From Gammaproteobacteria bacterium (GTDB taxonomy: Bacteria; Pseudomonadota; Gammaproteobacteria; Pseudomonadales; Azotimanducaceae), in the NCBI GenBank assembly GCA_027295975.1, contig JAPUJX010000481.1, forward strand, positions 1-6,903: a DNA stretch of 6,903 nucleotides, given 5' to 3'. Under the pieces are notes generated by a model. The model did no database searches. It was not told where the DNA came from and worked only from the letters and a program-made list of their open reading frames with translations. This document shows, in pieces, positions 5,811 through 6,903 of this stretch (position 1 is its first letter; every line of letters starts with the position of its first letter). Made by a program: the position numbers and the translations under genes.

Positions 5811-5886
5811 GTAAACAATACTCCGTTACTTGTATCAAACGTGGCAGCTATGCGAATGGCGCCAGCGCCTCGGTAGGGTCAAGAAA

Positions 5887-5902
5887 AGCAAACGTCGTGC
5901 CA
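5887..5902 (-). promoter_or_regulatory. Sigma-54 (RpoN) promoter of pilA
   Basis: On the minus strand TGGCACG-ACGT-TTGCT (5902-5887) matches the -24/-12 consensus TGGCACG-N4-TTGCW at every position, with the GG and GC exactly 12 nt apart. The expected start is near 5877, giving a leader of about 66 nt before the pilA ATG. pilA of P. aeruginosa is likewise transcribed by RpoN with the activator PilR, so the same control is inferred here. Confidence 0.9.
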
Positions 5903-5903
5903 T

Positions 5904-5935
5904 GTTTGAGTAAAAATCTCAGCAGATTTTCAAAC
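5904..5935. promoter_or_regulatory. AT-rich interrupted palindrome directly upstream of the sigma-54 promoter
   Basis: GTTTG (5904-5908) and CAAAC (5931-5935) are the outer arms and AAAATCT (5913-5919) and AGATTTT (5924-5930) the inner arms, around a CAGC loop; the left side has a 4-nt bulge. The element covers about -27 to -58 relative to the predicted pilA start. It may be a binding site for a dimeric regulator or a bendable DNA element. The factor is unknown. Confidence 0.5.
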
Positions 5936-5943
5936 TACTTTAA

Positions 5944-5956
5944 AATCAAAGGTTTA
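5944..5956 (+). promoter_or_regulatory. IHF-site match upstream of pilA
   Basis: AATCAA-AGGT-TTA matches the IHF core consensus WATCAANNNNTTR at all defined positions. It lies about 67-79 bp upstream of the predicted pilA start in an AT-rich stretch, the usual place for an IHF bend that brings an enhancer-bound activator to a sigma-54 polymerase. Confidence 0.55.
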
Positions 5957-6001
5957 GGTGAAGAAGCCGTCATCTGCCACATTCCCTCGACGACCCTGTA
6001 A

Positions 6002-6066
6002 ACCTATCTCGTAGGTATCTCACCACGTCACTAGCTGACGATTTCGGTCACTTACGCAAACTTGCG
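6002..6066. repeat. Cluster of three short perfect inverted repeats between pilA and pilB
   Basis: Three small palindromes lie within 65 bp: ACCTA-tctcg-TAGGT (6002-6016), CGTCA-ctagc-TGACG (6026-6040) and CGCAA-ac-TTGCG (6055-6066). The arms differ, so they are not copies of one operator. They fall about 125-190 bp upstream of the predicted pilA start, where enhancer sites for a sigma-54 activator would be expected, and also upstream of pilB. Arms of 5 bp can arise by chance. Confidence 0.35.
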
Positions 6067-6141
6067 AATTCACGTACACATCACCCCGCCGGGACCGTTA
6101 TCATGACCCTTCATCGATGGTGGAACTGTGAACCGTTTATC

Positions 6142-6169
6142 GACAGCGCAGTGACAGGGGATTAGACAT
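6142..6169 (-). promoter_or_regulatory. Three TGTC motifs spaced about one helical turn apart
   Basis: On the minus strand CTGTC occurs at 6146-6142 and 6157-6153 and ATGTC at 6169-6165, spaced 11 and 12 bp. PilR of P. aeruginosa is reported to recognise sites with a (C/G)TGTC core. These copies lie about 265-290 bp upstream of the predicted pilA start, farther than in P. aeruginosa, and one overlaps the pilB -35 box, so they could instead affect pilB. The link is tentative. Confidence 0.25.
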
Positions 6170-6190
6170 CACGGCCTTCACGATTGTAAG
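6163..6190 (+). promoter_or_regulatory. Candidate sigma-70 promoter of pilB
   Basis: TAGACA (6163-6168, five of six matches to TTGACA) and TGTAAG (6185-6190, four of six matches to TATAAT) are 16 bp apart. A start near 6197 would leave a leader of about 29 nt before the pilB ATG. No sigma-54 consensus is seen on this strand, so pilB and pilA are probably controlled separately. Confidence 0.4.
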
Positions 6191-6225
6191 GTGTTTTCCA
6201 CAAACACAGGGATTTGAGCGCCACA

Positions 6226-6903
6226 ATGGCATCTGAACCGGTTCCGCTCAGCGGCTTGGCACGACGCCTCGTAGAAGAGAGCATTCTCGACGCCGACTCC
6301 GCCATGAAAGCCAGCGATGACGCCCGCAAAGCGGGGACGCCATTCGTCACCTATCTCGTCCAGAACGGGCTGGCGGAAGCACGTTCGATCGCAACCACCG
6401 CATCCGAAGAATTCGGCGTACCGCTGATCGATCTGTCGTCTCTGGACCTCGACACGATACCCAAGGATCTGGTCAAAGACAGCCTGATAAGACAACACAG
6501 CGCGTTACCCCTCGTACGCCGCGGCGTACGCCTGTTCGTAGCGGTCTCCGACCCGACCAATCTTCAGGCACTGGACGAAATCAAATTTCACACCGGGGTC
6601 AACACCGAGCCAATATTGGTCGAGGACGATAAACTCACCGCGCTGATCGAGCAGTTCCTGAGCGCCCAGGAAGACACCGGGCTGGGAGATCTCGACGACG
6701 ACGATCTCGAAGACATCGACATGGCCGCTTTCGAGGAAGACGCCGACGAGGACGAAGACGCCACATCGGGTACCGATGACACGCCCATCGTGCGTTTTGT
6801 GAACAAAATGCTGCTGGACGCAATCAAAATCGGCGCATCGGACATTCACTTCGAGCCGTACGAGAAGCGGTATCGGGTGCGCTTCCGTACCGATGGAATC
6901 CTC
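6226..6903 (+). CDS. pilB: Type IV pilus extension ATPase PilB (N-terminal part, cut by window end)
   Basis: Cytoplasmic hexameric ATPase that drives pilus polymerisation with PilC and the inner-membrane platform. The 226 visible residues are the N-terminal part of a protein usually about 565 long. The start MASEPVPLSGLARRLV is followed by the T2SSE_N-type domain with FVTYLVQNGLAEA (40-52), ASEEFGVPLIDLSSLD (59-74), LPLVRRGVRLFVAVSDPTN (94-112) and LDEIKFHTG (116-124). A strongly acidic linker spans about 149-185. The ATPase core then begins: TPIVRFVNKML (186-196) and ASDIHFEPYEKRYRVRFRTDG (204-224), the PilB/GspE signature preceding the Walker A motif, which is outside the window. ATG at 6226 has only a weak GAG (6215-6217) before it. 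It is divergent from pilA, as in the P. aeruginosa pilABCD locus. Confidence 0.95.
   Translation, partial: MASEPVPLSGLARRLVEESILDADSAMKASDDARKAGTPFVTYLVQNGLAEARSIATTASEEFGVPLIDLSSLDLDTIPKDLVKDSLIRQHSALPLVRRGVRLFVAVSDPTNLQALDEIKFHTGVNTEPILVEDDKLTALIEQFLSAQEDTGLGDLDDDDLEDIDMAAFEEDADEDEDATSGTDDTPIVRFVNKMLLDAIKIGASDIHFEPYEKRYRVRFRTDGIL

Noticed and set aside
6178..6849. Several overlapping minus-strand ORFs
   Set aside because: They are shadows of pilB, whose PilB/GspE motifs fix the coding strand and frame.
6226..6903. PilB N-terminus as a c-di-GMP-binding MshEN domain
   Set aside because: The visible N-terminal domain is of the same general class, but I cannot match the full paired RLGxxL-type ligand motifs, so no ligand claim is made.

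Overview
The window reads as chromosomal DNA of a moderately GC-rich gammaproteobacterium. The gene order is the one known around the type IV pilus locus of Pseudomonas aeruginosa: pilB, then pilA and accessory genes on the other strand, then a tRNA-Thr, nadC and ampD. The protein sequences differ enough from Pseudomonas that I would place it only at the level of Gammaproteobacteria, possibly a Chromatiales-like lineage (inference).

Layout, left to right. Positions 1-156 (minus) hold the start of a ROK-family sugar kinase that appears to have lost about 75-80 N-terminal codons. ampD (175-729, minus) follows, encoding 1,6-anhydro-N-acetylmuramyl-L-alanine amidase. Divergent to it is nadC (812-1687, plus), which encodes quinolinate phosphoribosyltransferase. 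Both ampD and nadC appear to use TTG starts. The nadC stop codon touches the CCA end of a tRNA-Thr(CGT) on the minus strand (1688-1763), which has its own stable-RNA-type promoter.

From about 1764 to 5810 lies the variable pilin cassette. It contains a possible 38-codon leader ORF, a TfpX/TfpZ-family pilin accessory membrane protein (1996-2751, plus), a convergent O-antigen-ligase/PglL-like membrane oligosaccharyltransferase with a C-terminal helical-repeat region (2789-4729, minus), a second small pilin with a C-terminal cysteine pair (4867-5238, minus), and a PilA-type pilin without cysteines (5346-5810, minus). A tandem 19-20 bp repeat sits exactly on the stop codons of the two convergent genes. 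A nested hairpin inside a 115-bp inverted repeat precedes the transferase gene, and a strong hairpin separates the two pilins.

The 415-bp region between pilA and pilB holds a consensus sigma-54 promoter reading to pilA, an AT-rich palindrome and a consensus IHF site upstream of it, several further short inverted repeats, and a likely housekeeping promoter for pilB. pilB (6226 to the window end, plus) encodes the pilus extension ATPase and is cut before its Walker motifs.

Together the genes suggest a type IV pilus whose pilin is expressed under sigma-54 (PilS/PilR-like) control, extended by PilB, possibly glycosylated by the neighbouring ligase-type transferase, and assisted by a TfpX/TfpZ-type accessory protein. 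The cassette sits between conserved flanks (pilB on one side, tRNA-Thr/nadC/ampD on the other), as in the known pilin-exchange locus. I do not see a clearly new system. The noteworthy points are the cassette composition, its regulatory DNA, the repeat on the convergent stops and the damaged kinase gene.
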